Positions 9,691 to 18,900 of a stretch of 32,015 bases of DNA are shown in pieces. The position numbers and the translations under genes are program-made. The notes beneath the pieces were generated by a model, which worked only from the letters and a program-made list of their open reading frames with translations, was not told the DNA's origin and ran no database searches. This DNA is from Bacteriovoracales bacterium (GTDB taxonomy: Bacteria; Bdellovibrionota; Bacteriovoracia; Bacteriovoracales; Bacteriovoracaceae): positions 1 through 32,015 of the forward strand of contig JAOMEV010000029.1 in NCBI GenBank assembly GCA_028346125.1, written 5' to 3'. Position 1 is the first letter of the stretch, and every line of letters starts with the position of its first letter.

Positions 9691-10631
9691 TCTTTTAATT
9701 TTCCTTTGATCAGACTTGTTAAGGAGTACACCAAAATAACTCCGGCGGGAATTAAAATAAGAAACTGAGCTAATTGAAAAAACTTGAGTTGTTTTGAAAG
9801 CGAAGAGAGGGCCGCAAAAAACAGAACCCCCCCAAAAAGTAATCGTAAGTTTTTATCTTTCACATATTGAGTCGAAGCAACTCCAATTAAAGAGCCGAAA
9901 AAAGAGCCAATAAGAATATATCCCGCAAAATCCCAATAGACCTTTCCTGAAAGGTTATATAAAAAGCTTCCCGACACTGATGCAAAAAAAACACAAACAA
10001 GCGTTGCAGCGATGGCCTCGAGAGCACTGACTCCAATAATATAGGTCATACAAGGAACTAAAATGAAACCTCCTCCCAGTCCCATAATCCCGGAAAGAAA
10101 ACCTCCCAAAAGCCCAATGCAGCAAAGGATAGGAAGGTGCACCTTCTTTTGTGACTTTTTGAGCGTGATAACAGGCCCAAACCTTAAAGGGTTGGCCATC
10201 CTTGAAAGAAGGTTATCTTTTTTAATATCACTCTTTTTACCTAAGGCCCCAAGAATCATTTTTAAACCTATAAAAGTCAAAAGAACAATATAAAGCATTC
10301 TCGTTAAAGTTCCCGCGTGTCCCATTTTTTCCAAATAGAGAAGAAGAGTTCTCCCTCCAAAAACGGCCGGAATCATAAAAAGCCCGATCACACCACCAAG
10401 AATAAAGTCTACATTGCCCCGTCGGTGATGCCTCTCCAAACTAATAAAGCTTGTTCCCATCATTTGGGCAAGCCCTGTCGCGACTGCAGAGACCATGGAA
10501 ACGCCAAAAGAGTGAAGGGCCGGGATAATCAGCCACCCTCCCCCAATGCCTAAAAGGCCTCCCAATAACCCTACTATAAAACCGAGAATAATAAGGAGCA
10601 GAAAGGGAATTTCTTCAATAGAATTTATCAT
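9687..10631 (-). CDS. TauE/SafE family membrane permease (linked to liv operon)
   Basis: 314 residues, mostly hydrophobic, with the duplicated glycine-rich motif of the TauE/SafE family: GLLGGLLGIGGG near residue 21 and GLLGGFLSGIMGLGGG near residue 172. Members are proposed to move sulfite, sulfoacetate or other organic anions across the inner membrane. I chose the ATG at 10631, one base after the stop of the ATPase gene upstream; the in-frame ATG at 10667 lies inside that gene. This spacing implies translational coupling to the importer operon, so it may export a product of the imported substrate or belong to the same uptake pathway. The actual substrate is not visible. Confidence 0.85.
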   Translation of the reverse strand: MINSIEEIPFLLLIILGFIVGLLGGLLGIGGGWLIIPALHSFGVSMVSAVATGLAQMMGTSFISLERHHRRGNVDFILGGVIGLFMIPAVFGGRTLLLYLEKMGHAGTLTRMLYIVLLTFIGLKMILGALGKKSDIKKDNLLSRMANPLRFGPVITLKKSQKKVHLPILCCIGLLGGFLSGIMGLGGGFILVPCMTYIIGVSALEAIAATLVCVFFASVSGSFLYNLSGKVYWDFAGYILIGSFFGSLIGVASTQYVKDKNLRLLFGGVLFFAALSSLSKQLKFFQLAQFLILIPAGVILVYSLTSLIKGKLKE

Positions 10632-10632
10632 A

Positions 10633-11397
10633 CTAACCGCCCAAAAAGAGCCTTCCGACCTCTTCATTTTTTAGAAGCTCTTCCCCTGTACCGGCCATCA
10701 CTATTTTTCCTGAAACAAGAACATAACCAAAGTCAGAAAACTCGAGACCCTTTTTTGCATTTTGTTCAACGAGAAGAATAGTTTTCCCTTCTTTTTCCTG
10801 AAGGTCAGAAAGAATATCAAAAACCATATCAATAAATCGAGGCTCTAGCCCAATAGAAGGTTCATCTATAAGCATCACCTCAGGATTCATCATTAAAGAA
10901 CGAGAAATTTCAAGAAGTCTTCTCTCCCCTCCTGAAAGAACTTTTGCCTTATGATCTTTTCTGTCAAAAAGTCTTTCGTACTTATCAAAGATACGTTCAC
11001 ATTCTATTTCGGCCTCTTTTTGGTTTTCATGAATATAGGCCCCCATCATTAGGTTTTCCCTAACCGTCAAATCAGGAAAAATAGAACTGTCTTGAAGAAC
11101 ATAAGTAATCCCCCCATGCTTTAATTTTTCGCTGGGGGATAATTGAGTGACATTTTTTTCTTCCAAAGAAATCGATCCCTTAAAAATACTCGAAAGCCCA
11201 TAAATACTATGAAGAACCGTTGATTTACCCGCACCATTGGGACCAATGAGACAGAGGGAACGTCCTTTCTCTAAAGAAAGATTAAAGTCATGCAAGATTT
11301 CCATTTTACCATAACCGGCATTAAGATCTTTAATCGAAAGAAACTCTTCTCCATTAATGAGATCATGGAGATCTTTTGCCGTTGGGTTCTTTATCAT
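10633..11397 (-). CDS. livF: Branched-chain amino acid/amide-type ABC transporter ATPase LivF
   Basis: 254 residues with a complete ABC ATPase core: Walker A GPNGAGKST (52-60), Q-loop Q102, signature LSGGE (154-158), Walker B VMLIDE (174-179), then LLVEQN, where the usual switch histidine is replaced by glutamine, as is common in LivF proteins. It would power the importer from the cytoplasmic side together with LivG. It is about 20 residues longer than typical at the N-terminus. Its ATG overlaps the LivG stop by 4 bases (ATGA), which fixes the start and shows coupling. Confidence 0.92.
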   Translation of the reverse strand: MIKNPTAKDLHDLINGEEFLSIKDLNAGYGKMEILHDFNLSLEKGRSLCLIGPNGAGKSTVLHSIYGLSSIFKGSISLEEKNVTQLSPSEKLKHGGITYVLQDSSIFPDLTVRENLMMGAYIHENQKEAEIECERIFDKYERLFDRKDHKAKVLSGGERRLLEISRSLMMNPEVMLIDEPSIGLEPRFIDMVFDILSDLQEKEGKTILLVEQNAKKGLEFSDFGYVLVSGKIVMAGTGEELLKNEEVGRLFLGG

Positions 11398-12137
11398 ACC
11401 GCCCCCAGGTAGGCATTTATGACATTTTTATTATTTTTTATTTCTTCAGGAGTACCCTGAGCAAGAATTTTTCCATGGTTCATACAATAAATTTTTTTAG
11501 CAAGTCCCATAATAACTTGCATATTATGCTCTATAATAAAAAGAGTAATATTAAATTCCTCATTTGCTTTTTTGAGTCGATCAATAATTCCATTTATTAA
11601 GGTTGGATTAATACCCGCAGTTGGCTCGTCTAAAATAAGCATTTTTGGCCCGTTAATAAGACTCATGGCCAGTTCTAAAAGTTTTTGCTGCCCAAAGGAG
11701 AGGTCTCCTGCCTTTAGTTTCCTTTTTTCGTAAAGACCGACAAAATCCAGAAGTTCTTCACTTTTTTTTATGACATTTTGAGAGATTTTTGAAAAAAAAC
11801 TCATAAGAGTATCCTGGGGTGTCTTATAGCTAATTTGCATATTTTCTAAGCATGTCATTTTAGAATAAATTTTTGTTTCCTGAAAAGTTCTTAAAAGACC
11901 AAATCGTGCAATTTCAGAGACATTATATTTTGAAATTTCTTTTCCTTCAAAAATAACTTCGCCTTTATCAATAGGCTGTATTCCACAAATCATATTAAAA
12001 AGAGTTGATTTCCCAGAACCATTAGGACCTATCAATCCGACAATATCTCCACTTTTAATTTCTAAACTTACTTCTTTGTTGGCCTCTACTCCACCAAAGC
12101 TTTTAGAAACATTTCTAACTTTAAGTATAGTTTCCAT
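11394..12137 (-). CDS. livG: Branched-chain amino acid/amide-type ABC transporter ATPase LivG
   Basis: 247 residues. Walker A is GPNGSGKST (37-45), the signature LSFGQ (146-150), Walker B MLILDE (166-171) and the switch histidine H204 in IIEHN. The LSFGQQK variant and the overall length are typical of LivG. It should pair with LivF to drive the LivH-LivM channel. It starts one base after the stop of livM (TGA-T-ATG) and overlaps livF by 4 bases, so the ATPases are translated in step with the permeases. Confidence 0.92.
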   Translation of the reverse strand: METILKVRNVSKSFGGVEANKEVSLEIKSGDIVGLIGPNGSGKSTLFNMICGIQPIDKGEVIFEGKEISKYNVSEIARFGLLRTFQETKIYSKMTCLENMQISYKTPQDTLMSFFSKISQNVIKKSEELLDFVGLYEKRKLKAGDLSFGQQKLLELAMSLINGPKMLILDEPTAGINPTLINGIIDRLKKANEEFNITLFIIEHNMQVIMGLAKKIYCMNHGKILAQGTPEEIKNNKNVINAYLGAV

Positions 12138-12138
12138 A

Positions 12139-13188
12139 TCAATCCAAATGAATTCCAGAGGTCCTTTCTTTATCTACAACTTCACCAAACTTTTCTGGAA
12201 ACTTTCTTTTTAACCACCCCATAAGGCCTTCTGGGAAAAAAACAACAACGACGACGACAAGCAAACCTAATGCTACATACTGCCATCCTAAAAACTGCAT
12301 CCAAAAAAACTCTTTGAAAAAATAAAAAAGAACAGCACCAATAATAGGTCCCCAAAGAGTTCCTTTTCCACCTAAAAGCGCCATGATAATCATCCAAAGT
12401 CCAACAGTTGATCCTGTAAAGGCCCCATCTATGGGATCGATATAACCATTCATGTTACCCATAAGGGCCCCTGAAATCCCAAGAAAAAAAGCCGAGATAC
12501 ACCAACCAATGATTTTATACCTCATGGTAGGTATTCCCATGGCCTCTGCTTTATCCTCATCATCACGAATGGCATTTAAGGTCAGCCCGAAACGAGTTTG
12601 ATAAATCCAACGGAGAAAAAGAAAGGTTCCTAAAAAGCTAGCAAAGCTGAGATAGTAAAAAACAAGGTTTCTTAAATCGGTGGTTCCGGCCGCTCTTGGC
12701 CAGATAGGAACGGTCATTCCCTGCCCCCCTCCTATAACTTCAATCCCAGAAGCAATTTCACCTGCAGCGATCCCCAACCCCAAAGTACCAATAGCAAAAT
12801 ATTGACCCCGAACCCTTAAAAGGCCAAGCCCAACAATAATGGCCGAGAGAACAGGAATAATGCTTGAAAAAATAAGGCCGACTCCAAGACCTGTAAAATA
12901 TTGAGGTATGGTGTGAAGGAATGTTTTTTCCCCACCGGCCTCTGTCCACTCTCCAATACTAAAAAATAGGCCTACCTGAACAAGAGCACAGGTATACATT
13001 CCCAAACCATAAAAAACAATATTTCCAAAAGAGTTGTAACCCATTTGGCCGCCCTGGACATCCCAGGTAAGAGAAAAAAGAATAAAAAGCCAAACAACAG
13101 AAAGATTGACAACAAAGTTCGGAAAGAGGAAGGGAGAAGTAATCCCAATTAAAAGAATAATTAAAAGAATTACCAGATCTTTTTTCAT
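12139..13188 (-). CDS. livM: Branched-chain amino acid/amide-type ABC transporter permease LivM
   Basis: 349 residues from the ATG at 13188, almost wholly hydrophobic with many membrane spans. The family segment around YNSFGNIVFYGLGMY lies in the N-terminal part, and a cytoplasmic coupling stretch near NAIRDDEDKAEAMGIP contacts the ATPases in this family. I chose the ATG that shares one base with the livH stop (TAATG) and opens with MKKDL followed by a hydrophobic span. A longer reading from 13233 would lie 45 bases inside livH. It forms the inner-membrane channel with LivH. Confidence 0.9.
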   Translation of the reverse strand: MKKDLVILLIILLIGITSPFLFPNFVVNLSVVWLFILFSLTWDVQGGQMGYNSFGNIVFYGLGMYTCALVQVGLFFSIGEWTEAGGEKTFLHTIPQYFTGLGVGLIFSSIIPVLSAIIVGLGLLRVRGQYFAIGTLGLGIAAGEIASGIEVIGGGQGMTVPIWPRAAGTTDLRNLVFYYLSFASFLGTFLFLRWIYQTRFGLTLNAIRDDEDKAEAMGIPTMRYKIIGWCISAFFLGISGALMGNMNGYIDPIDGAFTGSTVGLWMIIMALLGGKGTLWGPIIGAVLFYFFKEFFWMQFLGWQYVALGLLVVVVVVFFPEGLMGWLKRKFPEKFGEVVDKERTSGIHLD

Positions 13189-14087
13189 TATTTGAGATAC
13201 TCTCTTTTCTTTAATAATTTTCGACTTCTCCAAATAATAATAAAAACGAGAAGAAGAAAAACAAAACCTATTCGAAACTGAGTTCCAATAATATAGTCAG
13301 CATATTGCTCTAAAATCCCCAGTCCCATTCCAGAAGTGATAATCGCTGCAAAATTTCCAAGCCCTGCTGTAATAACAATCATGAAAGAGCGTATAGTATA
13401 AGGAAGTCCAATATAAGGATGAAGTGTAAAGGTCATCGCAACCAAAGAGCCGGCCACGCCACAAATGGCCCCGTTAATTGCATAGGTGTAACCGTAAACC
13501 TTATCTGTATCAACCCCTAGAACCTTTGCAGCTCGTTTATTTTGGGACGTGGCCCTAATGGCCCGACCGAGCTTTGAATAATGCATAAAAATTACAACAA
13601 TGGCGGCCACCAAAACTGCGATGATTAAGGAAAAAACTCTCGTAACAGGAACCGTGACCATATTATCGAAAAGAAACTCGGTCCCCAAACCTGATTGGGC
13701 CACTTCAACATCGGCCCCGAATATAGTGTTCATAAGCTGCTGAATAATAATACTCAAACCAAACGTGGCCAAAATAGAAACAAAGAGGTCCCTCTCGATA
13801 ACTTTAACAATAACGAGTTTATAAATAGCAAAGCTCACTAAAAAAACAAATAAGGAAGCAGCAGGGATAGTATAGAGAGGGTTAATCCCGTAGGTGTTAT
13901 AGAGATAAAATGTAATATACCCGCCAAGGATAACATACTCTCCCTGGCAAACATTAATAATTTTCATGACCCCCCAAATAAGGGCCATACCATAGGCTAT
14001 GAGAGAAAAAACGGCCCCTATCATAATGCCGTCAAAAATCGCTTGAACATTAAGCCATGGGGCCGTTGTAAAAATCATCAAGTCCAT
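13188..14087 (-). CDS. livH: Branched-chain amino acid/amide-type ABC transporter permease LivH
   Basis: 299 residues of typical LivH type: a hydrophobic protein with the N-terminal segment ALIWGVMKIINVCQGEY, and the cytoplasmic loop GRAIRATSQNKRAAKVLGVD that docks on the ATPase in this family. It is the first permease gene after the binding-protein gene. The ATG lies directly after a six-T run and a hairpin. The only SD-like bases (GGA, or GGGAGAG within the hairpin) are next to or inside that structure, so its expression may be limited relative to the binding protein. Confidence 0.92.
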   Translation of the reverse strand: MDLMIFTTAPWLNVQAIFDGIMIGAVFSLIAYGMALIWGVMKIINVCQGEYVILGGYITFYLYNTYGINPLYTIPAASLFVFLVSFAIYKLVIVKVIERDLFVSILATFGLSIIIQQLMNTIFGADVEVAQSGLGTEFLFDNMVTVPVTRVFSLIIAVLVAAIVVIFMHYSKLGRAIRATSQNKRAAKVLGVDTDKVYGYTYAINGAICGVAGSLVAMTFTLHPYIGLPYTIRSFMIVITAGLGNFAAIITSGMGLGILEQYADYIIGTQFRIGFVFLLLVFIIIWRSRKLLKKREYLK

Positions 14088-14119
14088 AAAAAATCCAGCT
14101 CTCTCCCTAAAAAGAGAGC
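14088..14119 (-). promoter_or_regulatory. Hairpin with T-run between livK and livH (attenuator-like)
   Basis: A perfect 7-bp stem (GCTCTCT and AGAGAGC at 14098-14104 and 14113-14119) with an 8-base loop. On the transcribed strand it is followed after four bases by six T that abut the livH start codon. It could partly terminate transcription after livK, protect the livK mRNA 3' end, or mask the livH ribosome site. All three would give more binding protein than permease, the usual need in such importers. Confidence 0.55.
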
Positions 14120-14129
14120 AAAAAATGTC

Positions 14130-15374
14130 TTATTTACGTTCTGACCATTTAGGTGCCGGCCAAATTAACTTCGAAGAGGCCCACTCTGTGGGGGCAACAA
14201 CCGCATTTTTTCCATTTTGTACCTGGAAAAGAACCATTGGTTTTGCAATGTTTTGTCCAGTTTTTCCAAATCTAATATTGCCGTAGAAAGTTTGCATATT
14301 AGTTTTGGACAAAGCATCTCTTAACTTTTTAGTATCGAAAGAGTTAGACCTTTCAAATGCACTTTTCCAAACAAGAAGGGCCGCTGATGACTCCGCTGAT
14401 TGGTAAGGAGGATCATACTTATAGACCTTTTCAAATCTTTTCGCGTAATCCATTCCATTTCCAAAATAGCTGTCTTTATAGGAAAGGCTCTTATGCCATT
14501 GAGCTGCACAAAGAGTATACTCTCCACCACCGCCAAGTTTTTTGTTAATTTTAGCAGCATCACAATGGGTCATGGCCAAGAGAGGAATATCAACCTTCAT
14601 TTCCTGAATTTGTTTAATTGCAGTCATGGCACCTTTTGAATGGCCTGAAACAACCAAAACATCTGGCCTTAACGCCTTTACTTTGGCCAAGATGGCAGAC
14701 ATATCATTAAGGGCCTTAGGAAGTTTTCCATCAACCACAATTTTCATACCATGTCTTTTAGCAGCTTCAACAACGCCTAAACGAACATCGAGAGAAAATG
14801 GATCTTGTTCAAAGGCCAGGGCCACTTTAACCTGAGAAGGTTTCTTACCAGATTCCTTTGCTTTTTCGGCGGCCAAATCGATCGCTGATTCTAGGTATTG
14901 ATTAGCTGCTGACAAAACAGCAAAGAGGTACTTATACCCTTTAGTGAAAAGAGATCTCGAAGCACCATTGGCCTCAACCATAGGAATTCCGGCAGCATCA
15001 ATAATAGGTGCCATGGCCTTGGTTAATCCAGAGCTATACGGCCCAAGAAGAAACTTAATATTATCTTGTTTAATTAAACGTTCCGCTAATTCTTTCGCCC
15101 GAGAAGAGTTAGATTCATCATCATAGTACTTTATGGCAAGCTTATATTTCTTCCCTTTAACCTTAACACCACCACGATCATTGATGAGTTTGACAGCAAG
15201 GTCGTAACCATTTTTAGTGTGTTTTCCATTTGTTGAGTACTTACCAGTTAAAGAAACAGCTGCACCAAGAAGGATTGTATCTCCATCAACTTTTGTATAT
15301 CCAGCTGATGAGAAACAAAGAAACAATGCAAAAGTAGACAATAGACACGTCATCGTTTTCCTAAACGTCTTCAT
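14130..15374 (-). CDS. livK: Periplasmic substrate-binding protein of liv-type ABC importer
   Basis: 414 residues with an N-terminal signal peptide (about residues 1-26) and the layout of the type I periplasmic binding proteins of the LivK/amide family: GAAVSLTGKYS at the start of the mature part, then NGYDLAVKLINDRGG, LLGPYSSG and a C-terminal YGNIRFGKTGQN block. It captures the substrate in the periplasm and delivers it to LivHM. The best start has AAGGAG 8 bases upstream. The family binds leucine/isoleucine/valine but also urea, short amides and aromatic compounds, so the ligand is open. It is the promoter-proximal gene of a six-gene minus-strand operon ending with a TauE permease. Confidence 0.9.
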   Translation of the reverse strand: MKTFRKTMTCLLSTFALFLCFSSAGYTKVDGDTILLGAAVSLTGKYSTNGKHTKNGYDLAVKLINDRGGVKVKGKKYKLAIKYYDDESNSSRAKELAERLIKQDNIKFLLGPYSSGLTKAMAPIIDAAGIPMVEANGASRSLFTKGYKYLFAVLSAANQYLESAIDLAAEKAKESGKKPSQVKVALAFEQDPFSLDVRLGVVEAAKRHGMKIVVDGKLPKALNDMSAILAKVKALRPDVLVVSGHSKGAMTAIKQIQEMKVDIPLLAMTHCDAAKINKKLGGGGEYTLCAAQWHKSLSYKDSYFGNGMDYAKRFEKVYKYDPPYQSAESSAALLVWKSAFERSNSFDTKKLRDALSKTNMQTFYGNIRFGKTGQNIAKPMVLFQVQNGKNAVVAPTEWASSKLIWPAPKWSERK

Positions 15375-15463
15375 TATTTTCTCTCCTTAAAAATATTTTA
15401 AAATAGTGTATGTTAAAAAAATAAAATAAGAAACAAAATCATTTCAGTATTTTAGAGACCTTG

Positions 15464-15472
15464 CCCCCCCCC
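15464..15472. repeat. Nine-base C homopolymer in a promoter region
   Basis: A run of nine C in an otherwise very AT-rich divergent gap, about 90 bases upstream of the livK start and 190 bases upstream of the small lipoprotein start. G/C runs of this length are prone to slippage. The rest of the gap (15375-15661) shows no gene or clear promoter that I would commit to. Confidence 0.7.
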
Positions 15473-15661
15473 AAATAGACTAAAAATATCCTTTCTCAAT
15501 AAATTTTATTAAAAGGCATTTTTCTATAAATTTAGTTTAGGCAGGAGAAAATTACAGAGTTTTTTCTCCATGCAACATTTTTATTGCCATACGCCATAGG
15601 TCATGAGACTTCCTTTGTCATAAATAAAGATTTTTCAATTCAAGAGACTTTTGGAGAAAAA

Positions 15662-15787
15662 ATGAAATCATTTAAAACAATTTTTACGGCGTCACTTCTT
15701 CTTTTGGCACTTTCTGGCTGTGCAACAAAAACAAAATGCCATATTTGGAGAGGCTTCTACTGTCATGCTGGAAAACCTGTAAACTAA
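15662..15787 (+). CDS. Very small lipoprotein (41 residues)
   Basis: A short basic N-terminus (MKSFK), a hydrophobic core and a good lipobox LALSGC with the lipidated cysteine at C20. Only about 22 mature residues follow, including two further cysteines (KCHI, YCHA). GGAG lies 5 bases before the ATG. An in-frame ATG at 15584 would add 26 non-hydrophobic residues before the signal and is rejected. It would be anchored in the inner or outer membrane facing the periplasm. Small lipoproteins of this size include entericidin-like and envelope-stress peptides, but I see no specific match. It precedes the RND pump gene by 137 bases with a hairpin between. Confidence 0.65.
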   Translation: MKSFKTIFTASLLLLALSGCATKTKCHIWRGFYCHAGKPVN

Positions 15788-15792
15788 TTTTA

Positions 15793-15822
15793 AATATGGC
15801 CTTCTTTTCTGGAGGCCAATAT
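15793..15822 (+). terminator. Hairpin after small lipoprotein gene (possible terminator)
   Basis: A 10-bp stem, AATATGGCCT (15793-15802) with AGGCCAATAT (15813-15822) and a mismatch near the middle, 5 bases after the lipoprotein stop. The following bases are only moderately T-rich, so termination is plausible but not certain. Confidence 0.35.
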
Positions 15823-15924
15823 TACTTTGTTTCAATAAGTTTTTCTCTCTAAACACTGAATTTTTCTCAGTTATACTTCAAAAATTTCCGATAAGAAAAG
15901 GTACCTCTTCAAAAGCGAAGGTTT

Positions 15925-18900
15925 ATGAGGAATATCATTTTATCCATTATAAAAAATAATATTCTTTCCAATATGTTACTTATTTTAGTTTTCGCCCTAG
16001 GTGCTTATTCTTTGAAGACACTCAACAGGGATATGAGTCAAGACCTCGATTTTGGAATTATGGAAATCGTTGCCCCAAACCCTGGTGCCTCCGCCCAGGA
16101 CATGGAAGTTAAAATCACTAACAAAATTGAAGATAAAATAAAGGATATCCAAGGTATTACCCGCTCTATTGCTCTCATTTATGAAGGTTATACTAAAGTT
16201 GTTGTTTGGCTCGATCTTCAATCCAAGGATCTTGATAAAATTAAAAATAAAATAAGGGAAAAAGTTGCTTCTATTAATGATTTTCCAAGTGAAATGCCTG
16301 AACGGCCAGAAGTAAAAGAACCAAGTTTTGCCAGTTTGGCCTTTTTAAAATTGGGGATAACTTCAGATGATAAAAAATTACTTCGAGACTTTTCTTTAAA
16401 ACTCAAAGAAAAAATTGAAGATGTGTCAGATATTCAATCCATTGATCCTATTGGAATTCCAGATCAAGAATTTAAAATTCTTCTTGATATTAATAAACTT
16501 AGAAAGCTAAACCTTACAACCTTGGATGTTCTAAGTAGGCTAGGCCAATCGAATATAAGGGCCTACTTAGGTAGGGCCGAGGCAAAAAATGTTTATCAAA
16601 ATATTATTTTTAACGAAAAAATGACAACTGTAGGTAAGCTACAAAACCTTACCATCAGGTCAAACCTGTCAGGAAAAAAAGTAAAACTTAAACATTTAGC
16701 AAAAGTTTCATTGGGTTACGAAAAAGAAAGTCGGTACGCCCTTCCTAATGGCAAAGAGGGTGTTTTATTCCTTGTAAAAAAAACCGGCGGAAGTGACATT
16801 ATCAACCTGACAGAAAAAATTAAAGATATGGTAAAAAATGAACTCAAACTTTATCCAGAGGGTAAAGTTAATGTAGAATTCATTGGGGAACGGGGAAAAC
16901 ATATTAAAAACCGTTTTCAAATTGTTAAAACGAATGCTGCAGTCGGGATCACACTTGTCATTTTCTGTCTTCTTATCTTTTTAAATTTTAATATTTCTTT
17001 TTGGGTTGGCATAGGTGTTCCCTTTACTCTTTTTGGTGTCTTGGCCTTCATGAGTTTTCAAGGATATGTTCTTGATTCTCTTTCTATGGCAGCAATGATT
17101 TTAACAACGGGGATTATCGTTGATGATGCTATTATCATCTCGGAATCTATCCATAAACATTTCCATGAGCTAAAAAAAGATCGATTAACCGCCACAGTAG
17201 ATGGTGTTATGGAAGTTTACAAGCCCGTACTGACAACGCTTGTTTCAACCTTCTTGGCCTTTGCTCCTTTGTTTTATATGACAGGTACAATTGGAAAGTT
17301 TGTTTACATTGTTCCTTGGGCCATTTCATTGGCACTTATTTTTTCACTTTTAGAATGTACCTTCATCCTTCCCTATCATATTTATTTAGGGCTCGATGAG
17401 GCCAAGCAAAGTAGAGAACCTCTTATTGAGAAAATTTTAAGGCCTTTTGAAGTCGTCCTACAAAAGTTTATTGTAAAGGCCATTAAATTTCGCTATCTCA
17501 TGGCCATTATTTTCCTTGGACTTTTTTATTTTTCTCTTCAAATGGCCTCTAAAAATTTAAAATTTGTTCTTTTTCCCGATGACAATGCAGAAGGAATCAT
17601 TATTAACTTTGACTTTGAAGAGAGTGTAAAATTAGAAAGAATGCACGAATTAATAAAATTTCTTCCTAAAGTTCTCGATAAATACAGACCTGATGATATA
17701 GAGTCATATGATCTTCAAACCGGTCTCTATAGAGAACAAATGATTGAAAACCCATCTCCGACAGTATCTTCGGTGAGAATAAGTCTTGCAAAACAGGTCG
17801 ATAGAAAATTTACCGCCAGACAACTGAAAACCAAAATAGCCAAAGAGGTTTCCGAAATTCTTGAAAAGGATAAAAGAGATATCGACTCCGTCCGTTACCT
17901 TATGGTAACAAATGGTCCTCCGGTTGGCTTTCCTGTCAATATCAGAGTCATTGGAAGAGATGATAAAGAGAGAACTGATTTCGCTAAAAGAATAGAAACC
18001 TATCTTCGTGAACTCGATGGAGTTGATGGCCTATGGAACTCATCTACGGCCACTAAAAAAGAGTTTATACTCAAACCAGATCGGCCACTAATGAATAGAT
18101 TAGGTATCAGCAACGATGCCCTTGTAAAAACGATTCAAGTGGCCCTCGTTGGAAACATTTCCCAAAACGTCACTATAAACAACAAAAAAATAAACTTCCG
18201 GATGGAACTAAATGAAAAACATAAAACTGTAGAAAATATCATGAACTTAAGAGTTAGAAATAATAGGGGGAAAGAAATAGAAATTGGGCAATTTTGCTCC
18301 TTTGATAAAAAGAGTTCAATCCCCTTCATGCAGCACTATGGTGGCAAGCCATCTACAAACATTTTGGCAACAAGAGTGGACCTTAAAAAAATATCTCCTT
18401 TGGAAGTTCAAAAAAGAATCATAGAAAATTTTGATACCTCTAAAACAGGACTTACTCTTGATTTTGCAGGAGAGGCCAAAGATACCGCAAACTCAGTTAT
18501 TGACCTCAAGAAATCTGCCCTTGCTGGACTCCTCCTTATTTATCTTTTAATGGCGCTTTTATTTCAATCTTACCTCCAACCTTTTTATGTTATTCTCAGT
18601 ATCCCTATGGGTATCATTGGTGTCATTGTTGCCTTTCATATCCACGACCAGGCCTTTAGTATGTTTGCTGGGCTTGGGACGGTAGGAATGTTTGGGGTCG
18701 TTGTTAATGATAGCCTTGTTGTTATTGATGCGATTAATAGGGCCAAAGAAAAAAAGGGAAATATCCAGGAGGCCATCTCGATTGGTATTTCTGAAAGACT
18801 AAAGGCCGTTATCCTCACAACTCTTACAACTGTTGCTGGTCTTCTTCCTTTAGGTATCGGTATCGGAGGGATTGATATTTTCCTATCACCCATGGCCATT

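Noticed and set aside
10632-10667. Longer start for the TauE gene inside livF
   Set aside because: The ATG at 10631 directly follows the livF stop and starts just before the first membrane span; the extra 12 residues only re-read livF.
15584-15661. Longer start for the small lipoprotein
   Set aside because: It would place 26 polar residues before the lipoprotein signal; the inner ATG has the SD site.
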